Origin: Otatea glauca
Taxonomy: Eukaryota > Streptophyta > Magnoliopsida > Poales > Poaceae
Assembly (NCBI GenBank): GCA_036346275.1
Contig: CM070711.1
Span: 46,067,435 to 46,131,434, forward strand
Length of the DNA stretch: 64,000 nucleotides
Direction of reading: 5' to 3'
Of the stretch, positions 48,334 through 59,816 are shown piece by piece. The translations under genes and the position numbers were made by a program. The notes beneath the pieces are model-generated. The model was not told where the DNA came from. It saw only the letters and a list, made by a program, of their open reading frames with translations, and made no database searches. How positions within the stretch are numbered: position 1 is the first letter of the stretch; every line of letters begins with the position of its first letter.

Positions 48334-49704
48334 CTAGGCTCCAATCCAAACGCTAGGATAGTATTTCTTTAAGTATTTCCCGTTAATAGCTTTAGGCAAA
48401 ACATACCCCTCCAACGTTTCCAATATATACGAATTTCCACCGACTAGCCGATTAATCTTGTATGGCCCTTCCCACGTAGGTGACCATTTTTCGAATCGGC
48501 TATCTTTCGAACCAACAGGCAGAATCATTTTCCACACTAAATTAGCTTGATCAAAAAATTTAGGCATGACCTTTTTATTATATGCTTTTGCAACTCTGAC
48601 TTTATTCCTTTTAAGTCGATCAAGCGTAGACAAATGTAACTCTGCCAACTCATCCAAGTTATCGACCATCAAATTGTTATATTCTTGAGCTGACAAACCA
48701 TTTTGCCTGGCTACTCGTATAGACTCAATGTTGATCTCCACGGGTAAAACAGCTTCTTGACCATATACCAACTGGTAAGGTGAAAGCTTCGTTGCTCCGT
48801 GATAAGCTAGCCGATACGCCCAAAGTGACTCCGATAGGGTTGAGTGCAAATTCCTTGGTCTTTCATCGATTTTCCTTTTGATCAACTTGATTAAAGTTTT
48901 GTTAGACGACTCGGCTTGTCCGTTAGCCTGAGCGTAATATGGGTATGAGTTCAACAATTTAATTCCCAAACTTCTCGCGTAACTTTGAAATTCATTAGAC
49001 ATGAATACCGTACCTTGATCGGTCGTGATTGTTTGCGGTATTCCAAACCGATGAACAATGTGTTCATTAACAAAACCGATTGCTTCAATACTGGTCACCT
49101 TCTTAAGTGGTATAGCTTCAACCCATTTAGACAAATAATCGGTTGCGGCCAAAATAAACTTGTGGCCTTTACTTGAAGCAGGAAATATTTGGCCGATTAC
49201 ATCTATCCCCCAACCTCTGAATGGCCATGGCTTGATAATTGGGTGTAAAGCCGATGCCGGTGCTAGTTGTATATTGCCAAACTTCTGACAAGTCTGACAT
49301 CCTTTATAATATTTGAAACAATCCTCTAGCATTGTCAGCCAAAAATAACCTGTCCGTCTAAGCATCCATTTCATCTTATGAGCCGATTGGTGAGACCCGC
49401 AAATACCTTCATGTACTTCACCCATTGCTACTTGTGCTTCTTCGGCTCCAAGACATCTCAACAGCAAACCTTCCATCGTCCGATAATACAATGTATCGTC
49501 CATAACAATATACTTTAAAGCTTGTTGCCTAATCTTACGTTCTGTCGGCTTAGATGGGTCGATCAGATAATTCTTTATTTGCATTCTCCAATCCACAATA
49601 TCTATGCACATGACGGCTTTATCTACAAATTCGGTTACCTGATATCGGTCAAGGTCTTTGTACTCGATGCTTGTTGAGCTATATGCGTTAGCTCTATCGC
49701 TCAA
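48334..49704 (-). CDS. Tat2 integrase region (open for 456 codons)
   Basis: The longest preserved retroelement frame with the aRH of this element. HHCC zinc domain GICGSHQSAHKMKW ... CQTCQKFG (about 49290-49425), then the core with GIDVIGQIF (first Asp, about 49200), TTDQGTVF (second Asp, about 49015) and GQAESSNKT with the catalytic Glu codon at 48910-48912. The C-terminal domain ends YYPSVWIGA. It lies 196 bp from the convergent antisense gene stop. Within the polyprotein it would be cleaved from RT/RNase H. A frame break at its upstream end (49705-49752) disconnects it from RT/RNase H, so it is a fragment of a broken polyprotein gene. Confidence 0.85.
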   Translation of the reverse strand: MSDRANAYSSTSIEYKDLDRYQVTEFVDKAVMCIDIVDWRMQIKNYLIDPSKPTERKIRQQALKYIVMDDTLYYRTMEGLLLRCLGAEEAQVAMGEVHEGICGSHQSAHKMKWMLRRTGYFWLTMLEDCFKYYKGCQTCQKFGNIQLAPASALHPIIKPWPFRGWGIDVIGQIFPASSKGHKFILAATDYLSKWVEAIPLKKVTSIEAIGFVNEHIVHRFGIPQTITTDQGTVFMSNEFQSYARSLGIKLLNSYPYYAQANGQAESSNKTLIKLIKRKIDERPRNLHSTLSESLWAYRLAYHGATKLSPYQLVYGQEAVLPVEINIESIRVARQNGLSAQEYNNLMVDNLDELAELHLSTLDRLKRNKVRVAKAYNKKVMPKFFDQANLVWKMILPVGSKDSRFEKWSPTWEGPYKINRLVGGNSYILETLEGYVLPKAINGKYLKKYYPSVWIGA

Positions 49705-49752
49705 TTCTCGAGGACATGACCGATAGAAAATGATGTAAATGAGCCGATAATC

Positions 49753-51633
49753 TCAAGCAATCGTTTCTAAATATTTTAGTAAGATTTCGTCTCGACATTG
49801 GTATTCTCCCTTTATTTGTTGTACAATTAACATGGAATCCCCGTATGCCTCGACAGCACTTACTCCGATGTTTTTTAACAATTGCAAGCCCTTAAGCAAA
49901 GCTTCATACTCTGCTTGGTTGTTCGAGCATCGACTATTTAATCGAAATGCAAATTCAAAATTATACCCTTTGGGTGAAATGAGCATGACACCGATTCCAT
50001 CACCTTCTCTGCACACCGATCCGTCAAAAAACAATTGCCAAGGAGCTACAGATACCAAATCGGCAGCAATATCATGCCCTGTTATAAAATCGGCTAGAAT
50101 TTGTCCCTTAACTGCTTTAGCCGATTCGTAAATTAGGTCGAACTCTACTAAGGCATAAGCCCATTTGCCAAGTCGACCTCGCAAAATTGGAGCTGATAAC
50201 ATGTATTTTATAACATCGGTTTTACAGACCACCTTACAAGCCGATGCTAAAATATAATATCTTAGCTTTGTACATGAGAAATATAAAGACAAGCATAATT
50301 TCTCGATGAAAGGGTACCTGACTTCAGTATCAAGTAGGCGTCGGCTTAAATAAAAGATAACTCTTTCCTTACCATTGATTTCTTGTGCTAAAATAGATCC
50401 GATAGTTTCCTCCTCTGTCGATATATATAACCTGAAAGGAATCCCATTTTGTGGTGCGGCCAAAACCGGAGGATTGGCTAGATATTCTTTGACATCGTCA
50501 AAAGCCCTTTGCTGATCGATTCCCCACAGGAATTTTTGACTATCCTTTAATTTCAACAGCGGGGTAAAAGCACGAACCCAACCGGAGAGGTTTGAGATAA
50601 ATCTTCGGAGATAGTTAATCTTGCCGATCAACTTTTGTAATTCATTTTTGCATGTCGACAGCATTGTTTCAACTATGGCTTTCACTCTTGCTTGATTGAC
50701 TTCAATGCCTCTTTCATGTACCATAAAGCCCAAAAATTGTCCAGCCGACACGCCAAACGCACATTTGAAAGGATTCATCTTCAAGCCATGCGATCTTATG
50801 TTCTGGAAAACTTTTTCTAAATCGGCCAAATGTTGCAAGTCATCTGCAGACTTCACTACGACATCATCGATATATATTTCGACAATATGACCGATTAAGT
50901 CATGAAAAATTAGATTCATGGCTTGTTGATATGTTGCCCCAGCGTTCTTCAAACCGAAAGTCATAACAGTCCACTCAAATAAACCTATAGCACCAGGACA
51001 TCTAAAAGCTATTTTTGGTATATCGGCTTCTGCCATGAATATCTGATTGTATCCGGCATTTTTGTCCAGAAAACTTATGATTTTGTTCCCTGATGTAGCA
51101 TCGATAAGCATATCGGCTATGGGCATCGGGTACTCATCTTTTGGCATCGCCTTATTCAAATCTCTAAAGTCGACACATACTCAAAGTTTTCCGTTTTTCT
51201 TCATGACTGGAATAATGTTGGAAACCCATTCCGCGTATCGGCATCGCCTAATAAATTTTGCCTCCAGTAATCGTTCTATTTCCTCTTTTATAACATTATA
51301 CAGGGTCGGATTAAAACGTCTAGGGTACTGTTTAAACGGCCAATATCCTGGTTTAATAGGTAGCCGATGTTCTACCAACTATCGGCTTAAACCAGACATC
51401 TCGTGACACTCCCAAGCAAAACAATCTTTATAATCTCTAAGAATTTTGATCAGCCTTTCTTTGTATTTTACATCTAATTTTGCGCTAATAAAAGTTGGTC
51501 TTTTCCTATCACCGCTACCTATATCGACTTCTTCAAGCAGATCAGTGGATGTGAAGCCTTGACCCAACTTTTCAATCTCTTGAAAATCTTCTATAGCCTC
51601 ATAGCTATCTGTTATTTGCCGATAGCTTTGCAT
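49753..51633 (-). pseudogene. Tat2 reverse transcriptase, RNase H and archaeal-type RNase H
   Basis: RT palm with FLDKNAGYNQIFMAEADIPK and YIDDVVVKSADD (near 50870). The first RNase H follows around 50130-50400. The second has FFDGSVCREGDGIG, NNQAEYEALLKGLQ and AYGDSMLIVQQIKG, keeping the Asp-Glu-Asp catalytic residues (49830-50040). One frame change separates 51378 from 51379, and another near 51160-51180 sits in the conserved VCVDFRDLNK block. The main frame (51159-49753) is open for 468 codons. Confidence 0.87.
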
Positions 51634-51742
51634 TTTTATCTTGTAATGCCTTCATTATTTTTCTGTCCCCATCGGCGCAATACTTCATTTGTCCGATCAA
51701 ACGTGCCTGGCTTGATACTGATCGGCATAAGTCCTGACTAAC

Positions 51743-52360
51743 TTACGCAGATGAAGTCACAGTCATCAAGTGTTTTCCCGATATACACCCAGCTTCTTCG
51801 TGTTGCCAATTCGCATCAGAACTGGACATGGCAATATGAGCCGATGTGTCGGCTGTGACAACTCCAACTTCCCCTCCATTCCATTGAACAAGCGCTTGAT
51901 GCATAGTCGATGGGATGCAGCAGTTGGCGTGAATCCAATCTCGACCAAGCAGAACACTGTAATTTCCCTTGGCATCAATAACAAAGAATACGGTCGGCAA
52001 AGTTTTACTGCCGACAGTCAATTCTGTAACCATAACGCCCTTGGCCTCTGTGGGATCGCCTGTGAAGTCATTTAAAACCATATTAGTTTTAATCAAGTCT
52101 TCATCGGACTTACCCAATTTCTTGCAAGTCGTATAAGGCATTAGGTTTATTGTGGCTCCACCGTCTACCAGCATCCTTAATATCGGCTTGCCATTTATAT
52201 ACCCTTTCAGATACAATGGTTTTAGATGTCGATGATCATCTCTTGGTTTCTCGAAGATTGCATTTTGGACGCCCGAACATGATTGAGCAAAAATCTTTTT
52301 AGCCGATTCGGTTTTGATTTTGAATTCGGCTGGTAATGTGAACACCATATTGATATCCAT
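51743..52360 (-). pseudogene. Tat2 aspartic protease
   Basis: RMLVDGGATINLMPYTTCKK (about 52118-52177) holds the active-site Asp in a DGG context. FFVIDAKGNYSVLLGRDWIH (about 51930-51990) is the conserved strand pair near the C-terminal end of the fold. A 1-bp loss relative to Tat1 near 52364 separates it from gag. Confidence 0.85.
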
Positions 52361-52363
52361 CGA

Positions 52364-55204
52364 GGTGTATCGTCCCTAATCATAGGAGAATCTAGGTCAT
52401 CTGCTGACTCAAAATCTTCCTTGACCTATTCTTTTTTCCTCCATTCCTTCTTAATAATCTTGATCGGACGAAGCTCATTAAAAGTCTCATCCCTCTGTTT
52501 TTCTGCATCGGCTTCTCAGATCTCTTGAGTCCTTAGTCTCTGAAGCCGTCTATGCTGTGATTGGCTAAGGCCAGATGGGCACCACCTAGGTTTGAGCTCT
52601 ACTGGCTTTCATATCTGGCCAGCCAAATTTTCCCAATCTGAACTAGGCCTTTGTGTTTCAACCTGGTCCGATGCCTGATTTGGTTCAGATATTCTTTTGC
52701 GAATAGGCCTTCTGTAACTTTTGCCATGATCTCGAATCGGCCCAGACAGCCTATCTCTAGCCGATTGTCTAGGCCAATCGTCTTGGGGATAATGCTCCAT
52801 CGGGCATGTATACGGAGATGGCAATGCTACTCCCCTTTCCCAACAAAACTGCCAAAAGGGACAGCTTCTATGTGCTCTCTCCACGTTTTCGGTGTGATAT
52901 AAATTATCCGACCGATGAGTAGGATATTGTGGTTGATTATTCATTCTTTCATATTTCTCCATCAACTGAGAAAACGTCGGTCCCGGCCTTTTTGTTGGCT
53001 GCCTCGATGGTGATTTTTCGGCTTTATACCATTTCCCCACCTGAGGATTTCCTTTGGGTTTAATGGTTCTTGAATTATTCCCTTCATGATCGGCTTCTAT
53101 TTGTAATGAGCCGATTGTAATCTTCAATGTTTGGCTGCCATTTGAAATCGACTGAATGTCAACTTGCCGATCCTTTTTTGGCTCATTATGCATCGGCTTT
53201 TTCCCTTTGCCCGAACATTGAACCATGTTGATAGGGAATGGATCAGCATCAACTTGCATAGTCGGCTCATCAGCGAATTTTAACCGACCATCCTCGATAG
53301 ATTACTGGATCTGTTGATGAAAAATATTGCAGTCATTAGTATTGTGAGAAAAAGAATGGTGCCACTTGCAATACCTGCGTTTCTTGATCTCGTCATCCGA
53401 TGGTATGATGTGTCCTTCGGGCAACCGTATTATTTTTTCTTGCAATAATAAATCAAAAATACGATCACATTTGGAGACGTCAAAGGCGTATTTGACTTCC
53501 GACTTATTCCTAGTCGGCTTGAGCCAAGAACAGACTATGGACTTTTTAGACCCTTTTACCCATTCGGCTATGTTTATTTCTGCTTCGTCATCTTCTGAAG
53601 AGTCGCTCAGATAATAGTCGACCATATTAACCTTGGCTTTATCCTTTTCTTTACTATTACTATTTTTAAATCTATCTTTAAATGCTTTATTATCTGGGAA
53701 ACGGCTTTCTTGAGCCGACACGCGATGAAGCAGATGACTTAGATCGGTGAACTCTTGCCCTCCAAACTTCTCTCTAAGTGGTGGAATTAACCCTTGAAAA
53801 GCCAAATCAGCGAGTTGGTTATCGGGCAATGTGACACTAAAACATCGGTTTCTGATTTCTCAATCTTTTGATATAATCACCACCGATTTTCCAAATTTCG
53901 CTAATGTAACTTAGGTCGAAGATCCTGAGTTCTAAACTGCCTGAGAAAAAGTATTCATGAAATCGGCTTTCCAAATCATTCCATAAGTGGACCGAATTTG
54001 GAGGCAAACAAGTGAACCAAGTAAAAGCTGTCTCAGACAATGATAACAGGAACAGTCTTATTTTCAGCCCATCGGACTGAGCTGCTTTGCTGTATTGCGC
54101 GATAAAGCGTCCGATATGCTCCAGGGTAGTAATTGAGTCGTCACTAGAGAATTTCGCAAAATCTGGGACTTTGAAATTGTGGGGGTAAGGCATACGATCT
54201 ATGTAATCAGGATATGGCTTTCTGTAGCCGATAACCTTTCCTTTTGGCTGTATGCCGAACTGATCCCTTAAGACGGCAGAGATTTGATCGGCCCAGTTCG
54301 CATTATCGGCCACTGGCATAGTAGCCCTTTGATAATGTTGGTCATAGTTGGCATTCTGCCCCCCGAGTGCAAACTCGGGTTGCCAATTAGGTTGAGCCGA
54401 TGGCAGACGAGTATATTGATCGTACCTATTATGTCTGACTTGGGGTTCTGGTACTAGGACAAAAGGTTCTGAATAAGTTACTACCCTATGTGGACCTGGA
54501 TTTCTAGACAGGGTAGAATCATGTGGGTATCTCTCAGACCCAATCAGCTGTGAAACCGATTGCGAAAAAGCATAGAACGGGACCGACGGTGGAAAATTTG
54601 TTGATGTATCTAATTTGGCGGCGTCGGCGTAGGCATGGTGATGGTTCACCCCACTTGGCTGAGGGTCTCTAGGCAATATGATGGTGGGTTGAGTAGGCAT
54701 CATGGTAGGGGGTGAGGTTATAGCCGATGGTTTAGGATCGGCTATCGTGCTCTGCGTGTTTTGAGCTACCGAAAAAACAGGGTAATTTGGCGGAGCTTGT
54801 AATGGATCAAGTAGACTACAAGACGAGGCCAATTCCTGGGAGATAGTTTTAACACTATTTGCTATCATCGGCTTAAGTGTGGTGACAAGAACTGATGATT
54901 GGTTTATTAAAGCGTGGTGAACAGACTGATTAATCATAGCCGATAATTCGGCTTGAGCAGGTAAATATCGGCTTACCGTTTTTGTGACACCTGCATCTCC
55001 TAGGGCATTGACCGTCGGTAGGGCAGATTTTTGAGTGACGCCACGTCTAGTCTTCTGATAACAGCTTAACATCATCTCTTCTAGCGCAGTTTTCCGATCT
55101 TCTATTTCTTGACGTTGTTCTGGAGTCAAATCGTCCATTGTCGGGACGATTATAGCTTCTGCGTTGAGATCGGATGGCGAAATCAATTTCCCTGATGAAG
55201 ACAT
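52364..55204 (-). pseudogene. Tat2 gag
   Basis: Starts MSSSGKLISPSDLNAEAI at 55204, just inside the primer site. The capsid region (FAKFSSDDSITTLEHIGRF) lies at about 54090-54160 and the CKWHHSFSHNTNDC motif at about 53330-53375. Stops relative to Tat1: a TAA near 53303 and a TGA near 52607. A frame change lies near 53833. The TAG at 52426-52428 lies at the same point as in Tat1, and the frame continues past it (VKEDF...DDLDSPMIRDDT). Confidence 0.86.
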
Positions 55205-55206
55205 TG

Positions 55207-55224
55207 GTCCCACCGGGCGTGCCA
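55207..55224 (-). promoter_or_regulatory. Tat2 primer-binding site
   Basis: On the minus strand TGGCACGCCCGGTGGGAC, 6 bp from the LTR edge; one base different from Tat1. Confidence 0.72.
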
Positions 55225-55230
55225 AGAGTG

Positions 55231-55914
55231 TGTTGGCGTCAAAAACTTGAAGTAGGGTTTCTGACAATAGCACACCAGACGAACACCTGGTTCAGAGCGT
55301 GCCAGTCGATTTGACCTGTAATCGACAAGGTAAAAATATAAAATTCACTCAAAGCCGATCGTAACGATCGATCGGCTTAAACTCAATCAGCTTGAAGCCG
55401 ATCAAGATCAAGGTAACAGGATAAATCTAACTAACCGATCAAGGCTAATCAGAGGATAAAGGTAGATCGATTCTGAAGAAGGCGATGCGCAACAAAATCA
55501 GAATAAATCAAACCTAGAGCGTAATTTGAAGAAGATCAATAATCGGCGATACGCAACTTTATTGATCAAGATCGAATTACAAAAACTAAATTACAAGAAC
55601 TACTCCTAGTCAAACAAATTACAAGAACTACTCCTAGTCGACAGGAAAAAGTAATGTAGATTGGTGTGTTTGTTTGTGTTGTGTTGTGTTGTTTCTCGCT
55701 TTGCTTTGGCCGTTCTTTTATACCCGTCGACCGATCGTATCCTATTATAACACGTTTCAAAATCTGATCCGTATCGACCTTATCTCGGATAGTTTTTCCT
55801 CAAAGATCTTGCCTTTGCCAAATATCTTCAAATCCTTCCAAATCGTCTGTTAGTTTCCGTTCGTTTAACTTTCTTGCTGATTTTGACTAGCCTTTCCAAA
55901 TTCTGGTGCAAACA
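55231..55914 (-). repeat. Tat2 5' LTR
   Basis: 684 bp. It exceeds its partner mainly because of a 28-bp tandem duplication (AAATTACAAGAACTACTCCT word at 55588 and again at 55616). A TATA box, TATAAAAG on the minus strand, lies at 55715-55722. Confidence 0.9.
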
Positions 55915-56605
55915 GTTTGCTTATAACAAGTCGGTAGACTCTACCACCAAGGTAAGTCCATTCCAGGTAGTGTATGGGTTTAATCCTCGTGCTCCAATTG
56001 ATCTTATGCCCTTGCCTACTTCTAAAAAGGTGAATTTAGATGTTACGAAGCGTGCTGAATTTATTTTGAAAATGCATGAAACAACTAAGAAGAACATAGA
56101 AAAGATGACTGAAAAGTATAAGATTGCTGGTAGTCAGGGTAGAAAACATTTATCTTTTGAATCGGGTGATCTTGTGTGGCTACATTTGAGAAAAGATAGA
56201 CTTCTAGATTTGAGAAAGTCTAAAATAATGTCTCGAGCTGATGGTCCTTTTAAAATACTTGAAAAGATTAATGATAATGCATATAAGCTTGAGTTGCCTA
56301 CAGATTTTAGAGTTAGTCCCACATTTAATATTTCGGATTTAAAATCATACGTGGGAGAAGAGGATGAGCTTGAGTCGAGGATGACTCCAATTCAAGAGGA
56401 GGACGATAATGAGGACATCACTCTTTTAGATACGCGCATACATCATGGTCCTATGACAAGAGCTCGTGCACGTAAATTAAATCATGAGGTGGGCTCATTT
56501 CTCGCTAGTAGTGATATTGAGGATAGGATGCTACTAAATATTTATGATGTTTTACTACTTAGGAATATGGGAGAAGCACCTCCACACAACTACATCCCCA
56601 ATTAG
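55915..56605 (+). pseudogene. Gypsy integrase fragment, right part (continuation of 40780-41044)
   Basis: From 55920 the frame continues AYNKSVDSTTKVSPFQVVYG, FNPRAPIDLMPLP, GDLVWLHLRKDRL and ADGPFKILEKINDNAYKLEL, the C-terminal half of a gypsy integrase, and ends with HNYIPN and a stop at 56603-56605. No chromodomain was seen. Once the GTTTG duplication is discounted the frame is continuous with the left part. Confidence 0.87.
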
Positions 56606-57716
56606 ATTCCACCTTTGCCATACCAAATCAAGTCGGACTCCAAGTTGTCCATAATTCGGGCTTTGTATGTTCAATTCGGAGTCAGCAGGTAGCACTGAAT
56701 TAAAACGGACATATCTCCCTCATACAGAGTTCAATTGAGGAGTTCTTATGCTTGTTAGAAAGATAACGATGAGATCTTTCTTATGGATCTAGTCTCTGCC
56801 CCAGATTCGTTGCGGATCATCTAAAATCGTCGAAACAATATGTCATATTGCTGTTTTGGGCTATTTCGAGCCTTGTAAGCGTGTGGGGATCCAAGCCCAG
56901 GTTGTGTGCGCCCCCATAGCCGCAAAAACTCTAGCCGCCGCCTCCCTCTCATATATTCAGTAGCTGCCACCTTAGACACTCGAATTTTGCTTAGGTTACA
57001 ACTAGACACTCTGTCAGTTTTTCGCCGTACATCGGTTTGTAGAACCCCAACTCATGTATTTAATATTATTTGCAATTTCGATTCGCATGTTGATGAGGTC
57101 AATCGTGTTTGTATGTGGTTAATAACCAAAAAAGGCATGGTGTAGCTATTGCAAAGTTCGAATCAGTTCTGATTGAAAACCAAATCATCAACGTCGAGTT
57201 CTCTACAATCAATTTAATACTACCAGTCGAAAGATACCACGTTCGCATTACCGTCGTCACATCTCAACCTTGCCGTCAGTCGCGCACGCCGGATCGAACA
57301 CGCCTAAGGCCGCACCACGAAAGCCCGCGACGCCGTACCACCACACCATCTCGCCTTGCGCTCGGATCCGTCGAGAGAACGTCTGAGAAGGCGACACCGT
57401 GCTGCCTAGCGCACTTCCTGAGAGATGGTATGGCGACACTAATACCTGAACAGCGGTGAACATGCAAATAAAGAATCAAGTAGCAACAAATCACATTCTC
57501 CAGCTAGAACGGCGCCGCCGCACACTATTTTGTCCAGATGAGATGACGCAGCACCTGATGAGGACCGAAGGAAGGGGATGTAGATTGGTTATCATGAGTT
57601 CCGGATTACGTAAAATTAGGGAACATTTGGTACTCTTATGGGGTCTGTTCTTCAATAAAATGATCTTCTCAACCACAACCTGCTCAAAACCGTACAGATC
57701 TTGAAGAAATCTTGCG
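56606..57716. other. Non-coding flank of the gypsy fragment and spacer
   Basis: The first 500 bp look like retrotransposon 3' non-coding or LTR sequence of the gypsy element, but no LTR ends or partner are visible. From about 57240 the composition is more GC-rich. No gene recognised. Confidence 0.35.
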
Positions 57717-57739
57717 ATATATATATATATATATATACA
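57717..57739. repeat. (AT)n microsatellite
   Basis: About eleven consecutive AT dinucleotides. Confidence 0.9.
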
Positions 57740-58156
57740 GGGATCTCCCCTACTGCTTTCCTTCAAAAATACTGGTTCTGGAAAAAAAAATATGCTGGAC
57801 CTAGAATGGTACTGTTCCTGCCAAGAAACAGAGAAAGAACCAAACAGTTCGCTAACTCAAACTAAAACACAAATTTTAATTGGAAAAACTGTTTCCAGCC
57901 TGTTGCTGGTGAAAATTGGAAATTCAATTTTGTATTCAAAATTCAAAATGAAGTAAACAAAAAACCATATGGTTTTCCAAAGCCCACATGGGATCTCAGT
58001 TACCATCAGTCTTTCAATCCCTGCTGCGAGTGCAGGATTGGGATGAATTATTTCCAATATCAGCAACATTTATAGTTCTATACTGTACCATAAGCACAAA
58101 TTTTGGAACTTATGGTTGCTGTACTCATAATCTGTAATCATGACACTTCGGTGTAG
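57740..58156 (+). other. Likely DDB1 intron remnant
   Basis: No coding sequence. It ends in GGTGTAG, an acceptor directly before DDB1 copy 2 coding sequence, so at least its right end is intronic. Confidence 0.5.
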
Positions 58157-59164
58157 GGTGGAATCCTGGTATTTGCAGTTGAAGAGAGGAAGTTGCAACT
58201 GATCGCAGAGAAAGAAACTGAAGGAGCTGTCTATTCGCTTAGCGCATCCAATGGCAAATTGTTGCCTGCTATTAACCAGAAGATCCAGTTATACCAGTGG
58301 GTGCTACAAGAGAATAGTTCACATGAACTGCACTTAGATTGTGGCCATGATGACCACTCATTGGCCTTACATACTCAAAACCCAGGGCAACTTCATTGTA
58401 GTTGGAGACCTGACGAAATCAATATCCCTGCTGATTTACAAGGTAATCTAACCATCTCAGTTCTTAGTGCGTATACTGCATCTTTTCGTATTGACAATTA
58501 GATTTACAGTGGTTTGTTCTGATTGCTGATATTTTTTCCACCACTGAGCAGCATGAAGAAGGTGCAATTGAAGACCTTGCCCGGAATCACAATAATAACT
58601 GGACGACCGCAGTTGAGATGCTTGGTGACGATATTTATGTTGGGGCAGCGAACAGCTATAACCTGTTTACTGTGCGCAGGAACACTGATGCAGCCAGAGG
58701 CAATGATATGAGCAAGCTGAGGTCGTTGGGGAATACCATCTGGGGGAGTTTGTGAATAGGTTCCAGCATGGCCCCCTAATTATTCACCATCCCGACTCAG
58801 AAATAAGTCAGATTCCTACCGTCATCTTTGGCACTAGCAATGGCGTCATAAGTGTAATTGCCTCCCTTGCACATGACGAATATGTGTTCCTTGAGAATCT
58901 TCAGTCCATCCTCACGAAGTTCATAAAGAGCGTGGGCAACCTTAGCCATGAGAAATGGCGGCCATTCTGTAACATGAAGAAGAGGGTTGATCCCCGGAAC
59001 TTCTTGGATGGTGACCTAATTGAATCATCCCTTGATCTGAGCCAAATCAAGAAAGAGGTGGCGCAGAGATGATGGGGGTTCCTGCCGACGAGCTGTCCAA
59101 GAAAGTGGAAGAGATGATGAAACTGCATACATTCAGCGCTAGGATCAGTCAGGGCACAAAGTAG
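58157..59164 (+). pseudogene. DDB1: DDB1 pseudogene, copy 2 (last two exons only)
   Basis: Exon 58157-58442 reads GILVFAVEERKLQLIAEKET, then GKLLPAINQKIQLYQWVL; a 1-bp insertion near 58383 shifts frame before VVGDLTKSISLLIYK. Exon 58552-59164 reads HEEGAIEDLARNHNNNWTTA and AVEMLGDDIYVGAANSYNLF; it shifts near 58715, then runs FVNRFQHG, QIPTVIFGTSNGVISVIASL and FLDGDLIESSLDLSQIKKEV, shifts again near 59070, and ends with a stop at 59162-59164. Intron position and splice dinucleotides match copy 1, so this is a genomic duplicate. The upstream exons are not in the window. It cannot encode a propeller alone. Confidence 0.92.
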
Positions 59165-59816
59165 ATGGCAACAACTTGGTATCCGCCATGTATGTAACTC
59201 TTATCGGTTTTTGTTGGAAAAAATTGGTAGTATGCTTTACTCCATCATCGGCGCTGGTAGGAGGGATGCTAAAATTATGGTGCAAATTGCATGGATTGCA
59301 CTATCAACCATCGCCATATGACAATGGTTTACCAAGCAATCAAATGGTTTTGTTGTGGTGGTCCGTGGATGCAATTGCAGGTAACGTTCAAGCCAAGTAT
59401 AATTTTCCTTTGTAAAACTGTACATCTTAAATTTTAAATGTGCATGTTGACATACGCTGTAAATAAACATAGGAGATGTTCCTACCAAGCTGTTTACACT
59501 GCAGTGGAAAATGCTATTGTCAATTCTTCTGAAAATTGTGATGTAGTTAGTGTACCGTGTAGGACCTGCAACCGTGGTTGTGTAGAAAGCAACGCCGCTG
59601 GACCTGCCCATTCCATCACAATATCACATGAAGATGAAACCTCTGGTACTAGAAAGTTAAGCTAGAACGAATGCCTCCCCTTTAATTTTCCAAAATTTCA
59701 TGTTTTGCAGCTATGCCGTTGTGGAAAAATAAATCTAATCCTCGGTGCTGCTATTGGTAGTGATAGATTGATGAAATTATCATTTTTTTTCTCTCGTATG
59801 GATTTTTTGTTTTTAA
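59165..59816. other. Spacer after DDB1 copy 2
   Basis: Begins with GATGGCAACAACT, shared with the flank of copy 1. An open frame on each strand around 59237-59665 has no recognisable product. Confidence 0.4.

Larger units (their letters stand above)
41045..55914 (-). mobile_element. Tat2: full-length Ty3/gypsy Tat-type retrotransposon with nested solo LTR
   Basis: LTRs at 41045-41693 and 55231-55914 start TGTTGGCGTC and end GCAAACA on the + strand, flanked by the 5-bp duplication GTTTG (41040-41044 and 55915-55919). Complete order on the minus strand: primer site, gag, protease, RT, RNase H, archaeal-type RNase H and integrase; an antisense gene lies on the + strand before the 3' LTR. It is inserted in another gypsy integrase gene, whose frame resumes on the other side. 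It is better preserved than Tat1 but has several stops and frame breaks. Confidence 0.93.

Noticed and set aside
59237..59665. Open frames after DDB1 copy 2
   Set aside because: Short, on both strands, no similarity recognised.
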